Shown one piece after another: positions 42,601-53,006 of a stretch of DNA of 64,000 nt. The position numbers and the translations under genes are program-made. The notes under the pieces were generated by a model that was not told the origin of the DNA, did not search any database, and saw nothing but the letters and a program-made list of their open reading frames with translations. Numbering within the stretch: the first letter of the stretch is position 1; every line of letters begins with the position of its first letter. The DNA is from Apostichopus japonicus (taxonomy: Eukaryota > Echinodermata > Holothuroidea > Aspidochirotida > Stichopodidae), in contig NC_092576.1 in the NCBI RefSeq assembly GCF_037975245.1, positions 21,453,611 through 21,517,610 of the forward strand. Direction: 5' to 3'.

Positions 42601-45490
42601 AGGTCAAACTCTAAAAGCCTTGTAAACACCACCACTTAATAAGGCTAACTTGTATGAAGTTTATATTCGGTATGTAGGTTCCTCATGGATATTACATGAT
42701 TTGTCTTGTTTTGGGTGTAGGTCGAAGGTCACATGAGGTCAGATAATCAAATTCTGATAAATGCCCTAATTTAGCTTGCCTATCTGGTAAATGCTAATTT
42801 AACAGTTTAGAAATATTCTACATAACTGAAATCAACAGTTTTTTTTTTATACTAAACACCTAGATAACAAGATAAGGCTTTGTTCTGGTTAACCACGCCC
42901 CACAATGGACTGATCCATTTTCTAAAAAGGGCTGTCAAAATTATAGGAATGACTCCACACAAAGGTATGCTTGTGCTTTCATTCTATAATCCCTATATCA
43001 ATAGGCCTTTCCTTAACAGTATGCTATTGTTAAAGAAAACTCAATCCATTAAGGTCAATCCAGGAAGCAAATGGTTTATAGAGAGAGTCATTTATAAACA
43101 AGCATGACAAATGGACTGGTCCAGTAAATTGGTGGATATTCAATTTCCATCAAACAGTGTATTTATTGAAGTTTTGTTGGCTAAACAAGTGTTGAAACAT
43201 ATTGGAATTGTAATGAAGGGCCCTCATTTTTGGATGCCCTAAAATTTCTGTGATCCTTAAATTTTGGGCCCTGTGTGCCCAAAATGTTGTGGGCTCTGAA
43301 AACAAATTTGTTCTAAATTTTGTGGGCCTATAATCGTGTTGGCTTTGAAAATATTTTTGGGCCCTAACATTGTTTGGGCCCTACAAAAATTATGTGTGCC
43401 CTGCAACAATTTTGTGGGCCCTACAATTTTTGGCTTCTAAAAGGTATGTGCTTCTGCACCATTGGTGCTCTAGTTTGGTAGTATTGCTGTTACCTAAGTA
43501 GTACTAGAGCAGGGTTGTCCAACCTACGGCCCGTGGGCCACAGTCCGGCCCGCCGCATGGTTGCATCCGGCCCGCCAGAGATGCTCTACGGTGCGAAATG
43601 TTAGTGAGCAGATTTATTGATAACAATTTTAAGCTATATAATCAGTCATTCGAGCCTTCTGGGTCCAAAAAACTGCATACAGGTCAGTTTGTGTGACACT
43701 CTCTCAGCGGAAAGGGGGGGGCTGGACTTTTTTCATGTTTTATCAGGAAGGAAAATAAATCAGTGCGCTCCGCGCGCAGTGCTCATATCTTGTTGCCTTG
43801 GGCTTCGGGCAAAAATCGAAAAATCGAGCGTAGGGTTCATGCGGCCCCCTCCTTCATCATAATCATTCCATGCGGCCCTCCTCTGCAAAAGGTTGCACAA
43901 CCCTGTACTAGAGCAACTACCTTGGAATTTGAGATCTTGGTGACCTTCCTGTTTGATGCTCAGCATTGAATATGGAAAGTTCGGTTGAGTGTGACCATTT
44001 GGAGCACATGTAGGCATTTGTGTCATTGATGTGCTGGAGCAGTCCAACAAACACTGGGAGGAAATATATTCCCAAAATTTAAGCATTTTCATTTTGGTTC
44101 TGTAGTATATAACATGGTAACATGGCATGGAATCTCAAAACCTTTTGGTTTTCTGGTTATACCTTGCCGGAGGCAAAAGAGAATCAAACATGATGGTGTA
44201 TGTATGTGTGTATGTATGTGTGTGACACTTCCTTGTAAACATGATATCTCAAGAAAGTCAGCTTCAATGAAGCTCATACTGGTATGTAGGTTCAGCACAG
44301 TGAGTAGATTATTAATAGGGGCCTACCTATTGTTTTTGGTGTTGATGGCATGAATAATTAGAAGTAAGCAGGGCCTAATGTTAGTTCCTTGGACATCAAT
44401 ATCCCTGCAACCGTAAGTCAGAATTTCTTCAAATTTGGCGCTATTGTAAGTTGGGATTCGGACACATACAAAATTTGATCTCATTAACATTCATGAGTAG
44501 GCAGAGCTAGCATGTAAACATTCTCAAGGTCAACTTTGATGAAGCTATTACTTGGTATGTAGGTTCAGCATAATGTGTACATAGGTAATAGGTTTGAGCC
44601 GAAATTTTTAGTGTGATGAACATAAATATTCATCAGGAGTAGATCTATAATACTAAATATCTAACTACATAAAATTACATTTACCTATGACAAGGAATCA
44701 CAGTGCCATGTGGTACGCTTGTAAAAAAAAAAAAAATAGGTAAACCATTGGGATTGCTGACCCATCGAGAATAATAGCTCTTCATCTTACCCACTCTGAC
44801 TGCCCCATAAAATGATCAAATTTCCTGGGATGGGGAGGATGCCCCACTACTGAACTGAAAAAAAATATTGTTTCCAAATCTAATATACAAGTTTCCTGAA
44901 TCAGACTGAAGGGAAAAGAAACTCATATATTTCTCAATTATAGTTGCTTAATTAATTCAATATGTTAAAATGTAGTTCTTTTGAATTTGTAAGTCCAAAT
45001 TCTGGTACCTACTGGCAGTTACAAGTTGCGCGTGGCCAGAGGAAGAGATAGGACACACACGACCCAGGTTTGGGCTTAAGGTCCTCTAGTGGCCATTTCA
45101 TGAAAACATAATAAATGCTTGTCTCTTTTTTTATGGCACGGTCTGTAGTGTTTGTCAAAATGATTATGCATTATTGGGAGTCTTTGCCAAAGTGGTTCAA
45201 AAAGTTATAGGGTCGTTAAAATTATTATATATAGAATAAGTACTCTAGTCTAATTGTGTATTTTTTCAGCTGTGACCTAAATAGAGCATTTGATCAGTGT
45301 TGTAGTAATAATTTTTCCCTTTCATTTTTGCAATGCAGATGCTGTGAAAAGAAGATTTCAAAGCACCCCAGACTTGAGGGTGCTGGTCAAAAATGGGGTG
45401 GAATCTTGGCTAAGATCCTCCCCGATGAGAAGCAAAAGGGAACAACAGCAGCACAACAGCACATTGGAGTCAGACTCAGATGCCTACTGA
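33689..45490 (+). CDS. Eight-exon DUF4806-domain gene (408 residues)
   Basis: Exons: 33689-33875, 34598-34762, 35414-35515, 36923-37027, 39005-39133, 40999-41213, 41985-42156, 45339-45490. Every junction is GT-AG and every phase agrees (1,1,1,1,1,0,1); the 1,227 coding bases end in TGA. The protein starts MEKYAIVEFQNSLAGVVPTS, the N-terminal type seen in DUF4806 and BEN-domain proteins. It continues with basic, Ser-rich linkers (exons 2 to 5) and a coiled-coil-like helix SRLLQVGEENRRLNIENK. Residues about 262-375 form a DUF4806-like domain: FEQKLKDQPFRQKV, MVLAMMMAVTENSLAEQYSY, FKGLYLNKCIYYAVKRRF. DUF4806 has no proven function; nucleic-acid binding is a guess. No stop or frameshift lies in these exons. 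It may be a host gene or the second gene of the surrounding transposon. Confidence 0.75.
35414..35515 (+). CDS. Exon 3 of the DUF4806 gene (duplicated exon, copy 1)
   Basis: A phase 1-1 exon encoding DETGKNSKNQRQKRGKKRSL and ending EPSSESG. It and about 40 bp of its upstream intron ('aaaattatgatttaatcatttaaag' in shorter form) recur at 36923-37027, showing tandem exon duplication. Because phase and length permit, one, both or either exon could be used. Confidence 0.7.
35532..36248. mobile_element. hAT-like MITE in intron 3
   Basis: It starts CAGGGATGTAAGT and ends ACTTACATCCCTG, a perfect 13-bp terminal inverted repeat. The left flank catatatg and the right flank atatatgt share seven bases, so an 8-bp duplication with one change is likely. 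The first 45 bp ('cagggatgtaagtcttccg...') is duplicated in tandem at the left end. It inserted 16 bp after the exon 3 donor. It has no transposase. Confidence 0.8.
36270..36492 (+). pseudogene. Candidate alternative or decayed exon of the DUF4806 gene
   Basis: Two acceptors 9 bp apart (…taccag and …ccccag) open a phase-1 frame YESSKPTVTHDSFGRRVPLL then HITPKRRKAI and TAG at 36371. One base out of frame the sequence continues protein-like, GLSIRETKLAEGKKRP to LPEGETLELLDSEDW, then TAG at 36490-36492. I read this as an exon with a single-base frameshift. It could be an alternative last exon or a lost cassette exon. Confidence 0.4.
36923..37027 (+). CDS. Exon 4 of the DUF4806 gene (duplicated exon, copy 2)
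   Basis: A phase 1-1 exon encoding DETGENSKKGTKKRFLHDAE and ending EEPSSESG. It shares both ends, the upstream intron motif and the donor GTAAAT-like site with the exon at 35414-35515. The middle differs by short insertions and deletions in multiples of three, so it has diverged under frame constraint or only recently. Confidence 0.65.
38082..38362 (+). repeat. Dispersed CAGTGGCATCGGAAGG repeat, copy 2
   Basis: It matches 342-635 along its length: the start, 'ggggctgaagactgatggccgg', 'ggcctcagatgcaatttggtg', 'acacccactccattttgtaa' and 'aaaaaggggttttctgac'. It lies in an intron of the DUF4806 gene. Confidence 0.75.
41225..41700. repeat. Tandem copies of a 'caaaggtcaattaggggtcaaaaac' repeat
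   Basis: Three units of roughly 120-170 bp share 'ccaaggtcacnaaaggtcaat', 'gggtcaaaaactagta' and 'ttagcaataact'. Related to the DR1-bearing family by its AGGTCA words. It lies directly downstream of exon 6 of the DUF4806 gene, inside the intron. Confidence 0.75.
42360..42760. repeat. DR1-bearing dispersed repeat, three units
   Basis: Units of about 150 bp repeat 'ggtatgtaggttcc', 'attgtttttggtg', 'gtcaaaggtcag' and 'cttgtaaac'. It is the same family as 21590-22450. It lies in the last intron of the DUF4806 gene. Confidence 0.7.
43510..43905. mobile_element. hAT MITE with perfect 8-bp duplication
   Basis: The 396-bp element starts CAGGGTTGTCCAACCT and ends AGGTTGCACAACCCTG. Identical TACTAGAG copies flank it at 43502-43509 and 43906-43913. 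CAGGGTTGTCCAAC resembles the ends of Charlie/Tip100-type hAT elements. It contains no transposase. It lies in the last intron of the DUF4806 gene. Confidence 0.92.
44110..44600. repeat. Dispersed 'ccttgccggaggcaaaag' repeat with TG-rich segment
   Basis: A copy starting near 'taccttgccggaggc', followed by a TGTATG run, 'tgtgacac', 'cttgtaaacatgatatctcaagaa' and 'cttggtatgtaggttcagc'. Other copies with the same order begin near 50734 and 51373. Confidence 0.7.
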
Positions 45491-45513
45491 ATGTTCATCA
45501 TGTTTGATTTAGG

Positions 45514-45680
45514 GGGATAAATACAAGGGGAACTGGTCTTAAATTTGATTTGAGACCGATGATGACATCATCGAGGAGGCTGAGCGGACCGAGGCGGTAG
45601 CCGAGGTCCGCTGCCCTTCTCGATGACGTCATCAGAGGTCTCAAATCAAATTTAAGACCGGGTGCCCTCGTTTTTATCCT
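45514..45680. mobile_element. Foldback MITE just after the DUF4806 stop codon
   Basis: Arms of about 60 bp are inverted: left GGATAAATACAAGGGG, GGTCTTAAATTTGATTTGAG and GATGACATCATCGAG; right CTCGATGACGTCATC, CTCAAATCAAATTTAAGACC and TTTTTATCC. A loop of about 40 bp separates them. It begins 24 bp after the TGA, so it lies in the 3' untranslated region and could form a long RNA hairpin there. Confidence 0.8.
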
Positions 45681-46658
45681 CATTCATAAATGTTAGAAAA
45701 CGGCATTTTTTCGCTAAATTTTGCTGATCTGTATTTAATTCTCCTTATGCCTCCCTTAATCTTTTTCCTGAATGAGGTAATAGTCACCTCATGTAAAACA
45801 GCATTTTCTTCCGACGAACATTAAGAGTGAAAAAATACGAATGAAGCGGTATCGTTTGGTCTTAAATTTTAATTTTTTTTTTTTACCTACCAGGTCAAAT
45901 TGCGCAATAAGCAGATGCTGAGTTGTGTGTGTCCTGGAAAGTCCGTAAACGCTACAACTGTTAGGATAGCAACGTTGCATGTTGCTAACATTCTTTTGAG
46001 TAGAACTCGTCTATCCCAGGTCGGTAGATGAACTGTTTAAATAAACATTTACTGGGCCTGAGAATGAGCAGTTTTTGAAGAGGTTCCGAGCCCCATTGTA
46101 TGATTGTTCGACAGGTTTGGACTTGTAGTAACCGCAGTGTTATTGCGAGTCTGAAAGATCGCTAGGCCTAGTCCCTGGTCAGTCATGTCGTTACTGCTAG
46201 AAGTAGTACTAGTAGTAGGCCTAGTGCTTACATTATTGCTAGGCTTAGCGACACGGTTTCTTCTGTTATAGTGTCAATATTGGACGCTCTACGCTTCGGT
46301 TCTTCGTTGAAGCACTGCTGACTTTAGCACTAGCTCAAAATTAATCCCTATGTCATTCATGTTACTCGAAGTATTTAGCTGGATGATTTAAGAAGTACGT
46401 ACAGTGTGTATTGAGACTCGGTGTGTGTGAAAACATGTAATGTACTGCTGTAACTAATTGCAAGTAGGCTATATATACTGTACAGTATTCTTTTGCAATT
46501 TGAAACATTTCTTTGCCCATAAACATATTTGCATATACTCATGGCAACGTTACACCATGTCTTCATTTCTTTTAATTATGACTTCATGATTGCCACGGCA
46601 ACAAACCAGTGTTTGTCTAACATTTCGATCCTGAAGAAATTCTCCTCTCTATACACTC

Positions 46659-46689
46659 GACCAGTCTCGAATTGCATTCGAGACTGGTC
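46659..46689. repeat. 31-bp palindrome
   Basis: Arms GACCAGTCTCGAAT and ATTCGAGACTGGTC are perfect around a 3-bp centre; weaker pairing continues outward through TATAC words. No flanking direct repeat is seen. Confidence 0.9.
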
Positions 46690-46849
46690 CAGTATACAGA
46701 AAGTTTGTTTACGCATTTATGAATGTTTCTGAATAAATGATTGAATTGAAACCTTGCATTTTTTTAACTTTTTTAGTATTCTGTTATATTGAAATTATGT
46801 TGCCAGGGTAAAAATATTTTATTAATCAAAATCATCAAAATTTAGTTAG

Positions 46850-47908
46850 TTATCTAGATATAAAACCCTTTCGTTACAATACTGGATTGCACTTTGTTTA
46901 TCAGGATACCAAACATTTTGTGTAAAAATACTGACTGTACAGTTACATAGGATGTTTGTAACAATAACAATGCAGTTTGGTTATCAACATACTAAAGTAA
47001 CAAAACCTTTTGTGTAACAAAACTGTTGAAGTTACATTATAAATTGAATAAAATGTTTTGTAACAACACATAACAGTTCTGGTTATCAAAATTCAAACCT
47101 TTTTTGTGTAAAAAATATTGTCACAGTCATGTTAACTGGTTATGTAAAATGTTATTTAACAAAAACATTACAGTTTGGTTATTAAGATAGAAAACTATCT
47201 GTGTAACTATTCTCTTACAGTTACATTATAAGTTACATACAATATTTTGTAACAACAAAATTACAATTTGGTTATCAATTTACCAACTCTGTTGTGTAAC
47301 AATACTATTACAGTTACCTCACTACATTACATAATATTTTGTGGAACAATATCATTACAGTTTGATTATCGAGATGCCAAACATTTTGTTTAACAATTCT
47401 GTTATGGTTACATTATTAAGTGACGTAAAATATTACAAAACGGTTACAAGCTGGTACGTGCACAAGGTTACTTGTATGTTACTAAATTATATAACCAAAT
47501 GTTACAAAACATGTTACATAACATGTTAGGTAACTGGAGCAATACTATTATGCAAACATTTTGTGTAACAATTCTGTTACAGTTCCGTTATAAGGTGACA
47601 TAAAATATTACGAAACGGTTACAAGCCCCTGCGTCCACAAGGTTACATGTATGTTACAAAATTATATAACCAAATGTTACAAAACATGTTACATAACATG
47701 TTAGGTAACTGGATCATTACTATTATGCAAACAGTTTGTGTAACAATTATGTTAACGGTTACATTATTAGGTGACATAACATATTACGAAACTGTTACAA
47801 GCATGTGCGTCCACAAAGTTGCATGTCTGTTTCCGATTTATGTAATGTAACGTTACGTAAAATGTATATGTAACTTTCACAGAACCGTTGCATAAAAAGT
47901 TTGTAGGG
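46850..47908. repeat. Right subterminal GTTAC-rich array
   Basis: First part (about 46850-47360): units of about 97 bp marked by 'cagtttggttatcaa' (near 46973, 47066, 47169, 47268 and 47356). Second part: units of about 175 bp marked by 'ggttacaagc' then 'gt(c/g)cacaagg' (near 47440, 47618 and 47793), with 'aaaacatgttacataacatg'. The array ends in the terminal repeat GTTTGTAGGG. The GTTAC/GTAAC density parallels the left array, though the unit sequences differ. Confidence 0.8.
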
Positions 47909-48339
47909 TAGTGTATTCCCCAAAACTAATCTGAAAGTATCTGGACCTCAGATGAGTTTGAGAAAAGTCCAGTTCCAAGACATCTGCATTCCACTAGTCA
48001 GAGACTACAGAAAATGAAGGTTGATACTACCAGACTGCTATTAAATAGGTGACTACTTAGGTAAACTTTTCATAAGAGAGTGAAACAACTACTCTCCATG
48101 TATCTACAACATAGGAGAAGCGGGGTTAGGGGTGTTTACAATGACTCTAATGGTCAGCTAGTATAGGGACGGAAGCTTAGAAAGTAATAAAAAACATACA
48201 CGAATCAGTAGGTATAGAAACATTTATATTAGGGTAACGACTGGCTTTTATATTCAGTGGACCTAGCAACCAATCAAAGGACACATATAATCAAGTAGCG
48301 GCACTGGCCTAGTGTTAACTATACAGTTTGTACATGAAC

Positions 48340-48830
48340 ACATTATATCATAAACACAGATAATAACAGTTGGAACTCAGTTTTTGTGGGTACAAATGCA
48401 TTATAGCATTCCCACAACTAATCAAGGAGCCGCGCTGGTCTACTGTTAACTATACGGTTAGTGTATGGACACATTATATCATAAACACAGATAATAACAG
48501 TTGGAACTCAGTTTGTGTGGGTACAGATGCATTATAGCATTCCCACAACTAATCAAGGAGCCGCGCTGGCCTACTGTTAACTATACGGTTAGTGTATGGA
48601 CACATTATATTATAAACACAGATAATAACAGTTGGAACTCAGTTTGTGTGGGTACAAATGCAATATAGCATTCCCACAACTAATCAAGGAGCCGCGCGCG
48701 CTGGCCTACTGTTAACTACAGTATACGGTTAGTGTATGGACACATATCATAAACACAGATAATAACAGTTGGAACTCAGTTTGTATGGGTACAAAGCATT
48801 ATAGCATTCCCACAACTTCAAACTGGTCAA
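48340..48830. repeat. Four-copy tandem of about 131 bp
   Basis: Units share 'cataaacacagataataac', 'gttggaactcagtttgtgtg', 'cattatagcattcccacaac' and 'gttaactatacggttag'. Starts of 'aataacagttgg' are near 48362, 48493, 48624 and 48761. It lies just outside the right end of the large element. Confidence 0.9.
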
Positions 48831-49327
48831 ATAAGATACACTCTCTTTCTTGTAGTCCGTATCGACTAACAAGACTATGTATAATGAACACTCGGACATA
48901 TGCGCTGTCATTCCGATCCATCCTCTTTAGACTGTCCGGGCAACCATTGGGTGGAGTAGCCCCTTCCCTGGGTAGTATGATACAACCAGCGTCTATAGGA
49001 ATGACCCGCATCTATGAGTATTAACCAGCGTCTAATTGCCCAAGACCATCAACAGTGTGTATAACAGAGTGTGAATAATCAGAAAACACAGTAAGACCTG
49101 AAGACATATCAAACAGTCTTCAACTTTCTCTCAGAAGAAGTAAAGGTGTTGCCTCTGCTTGTGTTGGCAGATGAGAGATCGATAAAATAAACTGACCTAT
49201 AGTCGACCCACTTTATAACTTAAAAAACAAAATAATATAACCATTACTAAACAAATAATAAGTAAACAAAGCCATGGACAATACATCACTACCCCTATAC
49301 ATGTAATGTATAACTTAACCACTGCAT

Positions 49328-49723
49328 CAGTGGTGGAGCGTCCATACAGTCAGGGGGGCGGATGCTTTTCAGCTCTTTACCACTTTTTTACCACTCTTTA
49401 CCACTTTTTACTTATTCGTGATTATTGACTTTTTTATTGCTCTCTCGTCTACTTATTGACATTTGTCACATTTTGTTGGTGTAATTTGGCAATGACACCT
49501 ATTTATTCTTCATTTATCTGCAAATTAGCAAGGCCCGGAAAGGGTCATTTTCGGCGATCTATAGGGAGCATCTTTACTCAAAAAATTCTGTACGCTACGC
49601 GCCAACCAGTGGTGGCGCTCTGCTTAGATAGTGTCCAGAGACGTATATAGCTCTGATAGTGTCGATAGCGCCCCTACAGACCATTCTCTCCCCTCCTGAC
49701 CAATACCCCTAGCTCCCCCACTG
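49328..49723. mobile_element. hAT-like MITE with perfect 8-bp duplication
   Basis: The element begins CAGTGGTGGAGC and ends GCTCCCCCACTG, a 12-bp inverted repeat with one mismatch. CACTGCAT is repeated exactly at 49320-49327 and 49724-49731. No transposase is present. Confidence 0.9.
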
Positions 49724-50214
49724 CACTGCATGGAGGTAGTGAGGTAGTGCATGTGCTAAACTATCTAGAAGTGACATATGGCCTTGTAACCGCTTGTCAC
49801 AAGCAGCACCAAAAGCGATAAACAAATTATAATATAGATAATAGAAAAGCTATGAACAAATATGCCTTTTTCCACTGTACTTCAGCAACTTGAGAAATCC
49901 CCTTGCTGGAATTCCTTTCATGCAAACACTTCTTTCCTGTCAAGATGTCAAATTTGAATTGATTGAAATGATTCCCGAGTACAGGGATAGAGAATAGAAT
50001 AATTCTTTGATGTCTAATTTTTTAGACAGCCTCACTCCCCCCTACCAAATCAGATTGAGAACAATCACAGAATACCATACAGTTGGCATTCTGGAAATGA
50101 TTCTGTTCTTAATTAGGCTCCCTCCTTTCTACTTACTCTCATTTGTCAATCTGTACAACCATTATAATGATTAAGTAGTGTTATGAAGGCCAAATCTTCT
50201 AAATGACCATCCCC

Positions 50215-50296
50215 CTCCCGCACCCTCAACCCCTCCCCCACCCTCAACCCCTCCCCCACCCTCAACCCCTCCCCCACCCTCAACCCCTCCCCCAAA
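50215..50296. repeat. 18-bp minisatellite
   Basis: About four and a half copies of CACCCTCAACCCCTCCCC in tandem, a strongly C-rich strand. Confidence 0.9.
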
Positions 50297-50699
50297 TAAA
50301 AGGAATGCATAAAAAATCCATAAAGCTGTTTAAACAGTACTCTGCATCAACTTGGTAATACACATGAAGATTTTAAGAACAACATATGAGATTGGACACT
50401 GGCCATAACCCCCCCCCCCCCCCTCAGGTGGCAGGATGGAAAAATTGAATAGAAAAATTGAATTGTTTCGCATGCATTGTGTATACTATAGCTTAACTGA
50501 CACAATGATAATATTTTGGGCGTCAATTTGGTAACATTTTGGAAAAAGAGATTTGGTGCGCTTCGTGTGCACAAGCTGCATTGATGCTGTGAGAATTAAT
50601 TACTCCTTGCACATGCATGTTAGCTAGATAACCTTAACATTTTCTGTGCACTTCGCGCGCACTTTAGCTGCATTTGTTTCCGGGAAGGGGCTTTTATTT

Positions 50700-51540
50700 G
50701 AATCTTTTTTATGCCTTGCCAGAGGCAACAGGAATATATGCCTTCACGCATGTGTGTGTGCGTGTGTCTGTCTGTGACGCCGGCTTGTAATCACGATAAC
50801 TAAACGATGCAGATCCGATCGGTCTCATACTTGGTGGGTAGGTTGCCTATAGTGAGTAGATGGCCCCTATCGTTGTTGGTGCCAATCTCATTAATATATA
50901 TTAAAAAGTGGACGGACTCCGTATCTCTGCAACCAAATGGATGATTTGTTCAAACTTGTTTGGTAGCATTGGTAGGAGGTGGGGTACATGCGTATGTTAA
51001 TACCTTATCGCATCTCATTGATATTCATGAGGGGCGGAGCCAAATGTAATTTCGTTGAAAATTGCTCGTAATCACGCTAAGTCAATGACGCAAAGTTTGA
51101 TCTCATTCCCATACTTGGGAATAGTGAGTAGGTGGTCCCTATTGTTTGTGGTGCCAATATCATTAAAATTCATGACTGGGCTTCGAACAATTTCTTTAAA
51201 TGCTACTATCTCGGCAACCGTCTGTCTGATTTTGTTCAAACTTATTTTGGTGGCATTAGTGGGAGGTGTGGGTGCATGTGTAGGTTACACCCTTCTGCAT
51301 CTCATTAATATTTTTGAGGGCTTGGCCAAATGTAGTTTCGATGAAAATTGCTCAGAACCACTTTTTGATTCCTTGCCAGAGGCGGAAGATGTGCATGCGT
51401 GCATGTAAGTGTGTGTCTGTGACGCCGGTTGTAACCACTCTAAGTGGATTACGCAAGTTCAGATCATCCTCATACTTCGGTGGTGGATTACCCATAGTGA
51501 GTAGATGATTCTTCTTGTTTTTGGTTAAGGTCAAGGTCAC
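50700..51540. repeat. Two adjacent copies of the 'ccttgccagaggc' dispersed repeat
   Basis: Copies begin near 50734 and 51373 with 'ccttgccagaggc', followed by GTGTGTG words, 'ctgtgacgccggnttgtaa' and 'tcatacttggtgg'. Between them are 'ctcattaatatt' segments resembling those near 44480. Short open frames here are not protein-like. Confidence 0.7.
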
Positions 51541-52529
51541 CTGAAGGCAACAGAGCTAGGTAAACAATTATATCTGGCTTCAAATCCAAAGACAAGGAAT
51601 CACGAAGCTCTAGACTGTTGTTATGCATTATAGCTACTATACCCCTACATTGATTGAGGGGGTGGGGAGTTCTAAAGACAGCCAATATAAATGCACTGTA
51701 TTCATGGTACTGTTGTCCCGTCATTTTGGCGGGGATTGTAGACACATGAGACATAAAAAAATTGGGACAGAGTCGTGGATCGTTTATGGTTGAGTTGTTT
51801 TACGAGCAAAGACGACTTCTAAAACTTTCAAGAATTCAAACATAAATAACGCAAAACTTAAGACTGCAAATTCTTGTCAGTCAAAACAAGCGATGTAAAT
51901 GGCGAAAATAACAAAACACAAGTGAAGAGCAACCAATTTCAAAAGAATTAGCGGTTTTCTAAAAAAACAAAAAACAAAATTACCTTTAGCTTTTACCTAA
52001 CAATGCCACTGCTCTTACCAGAGGTCATACCGGTCTGACAAAGTGGCGAATCTTTAGTATACTATTTTAAATTTATTCTGATGATACTTCTTAAAATATA
52101 AACCAAAAAGCCAGTGGGCATATTGTGATTCCTTGCTGATTGAGATTACATTGATCAAGGTTCATTCACCGACTGTGGACCTACCTACTATATGTTAACT
52201 TACCATGTTTAACAGCTATTTTTATCAAAAATCAACTCAAGCCCTGCCCCCTAATAAATGTGCATAATATCACATTGAACATACATTATCATGTACCCGC
52301 AATATACCAACACCTCACACAAAGTATGATTCAATTCTGAAAATTTTAAATTTGACCCTGTGACCTCATTAATATTGAGATGAGCACCAAAATCAATAGG
52401 GTTCTTCTACTCAGTATGGCGCATCTATGTACCAAGTATGACTTCAATCCAACTTGCCATTGTTGAGTTATCGTGTTTACGAGCTAAGGGCGTCACATAC
52501 ACACACACATGCACACACACACATACCAA

Positions 52530-52650
52530 TAAAGTCCACTCAAACCCCAATGTAGCGAACCCCACTATAACGAACAAATTTCACTCACGATTTTCCCTTA
52601 TTATAACGAACCCCATTATAACGAGACCACAAATCCAATATAACGAAATA
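52530..52650. mobile_element. Fragment with Tigger/pogo-like terminal words
   Basis: Repeated 'tataacgaaccccattataacgag' words (in parts) and 'gtccactcaaaccccaatg' resemble the 'tataacgaac' terminal repeats of pogo/Tigger-type Tc1-mariner elements. Only one end is seen and no transposase. Confidence 0.4.
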
Positions 52651-52748
52651 TTTGCAGACAGGGCAATTCAGTGTTTCCCACAGTATACATTATACGACAA
52701 ATTTACACGCCGAAACTAACATGAAATGCAGAAATGGTGATGTATTTG

Positions 52749-53006
52749 TTCTAGAGAGTAAAGCAGTCTAACAATTTTGCACCTGCTATGTTATGTAATA
52801 GCCAATTACTTTAAAAATGCCATCTATTGAAATGTTCTAGAGAGTTAAGCAGTCTAACAATTTTGCACCTGCTATGTTATGTAATAGGCAATTACTTTAA
52901 AAATGCCATCTATTGAAATGTTCTAGAGAGTTAAGCAGTCTAACAAGTTTGCACCTGCTATGTTATGTAATAGGCAATTGCTTTCAAGTGCAATCTATTG
53001 TTTGCC
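52749..53006. repeat. Three-copy 86-bp tandem
   Basis: Units start TTCTAGAGAG at 52749, 52835 and 52921 (exact 86-bp spacing). They share 'gcacctgctatgttatgtaa' and 'caattactttaaaaatgcc'. The third unit diverges at its end. Confidence 0.92.

Larger units (their letters stand above)
24333..47908 (+). mobile_element. Candidate 23.6-kb En/Spm-like (CMC) transposon
   Basis: The left end CCCTACAAAC (24333-24342) is exactly inverted at the right end GTTTGTAGGG (47899-47908). Both are bordered by TA, a possible 2-bp target duplication. CCCTACAA differs by one base from the CACTACAA start typical of En/Spm. Inward from each end is a long array of GTTAC/GTAAC-rich repeats (24333-25100 and 46850-47908), like the subterminal binding sites of En/Spm. 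Inside are a TNP2-like transposase frame and a multi-exon DUF4806 gene on the same strand. Later insertions (26114-27895, 35532-36248, 38082-38362, 43510-43905 and others) have enlarged it. The short terminal repeat is the weak point; the joint evidence is what supports the call. Confidence 0.55.

Noticed and set aside
47341-47850. Short frames rich in Tyr and Val
   Set aside because: They translate the GTTAC-rich right array.
51055-51408. 117-codon open frame
   Set aside because: It lies wholly within copies of a dispersed repeat and shows no family motif.
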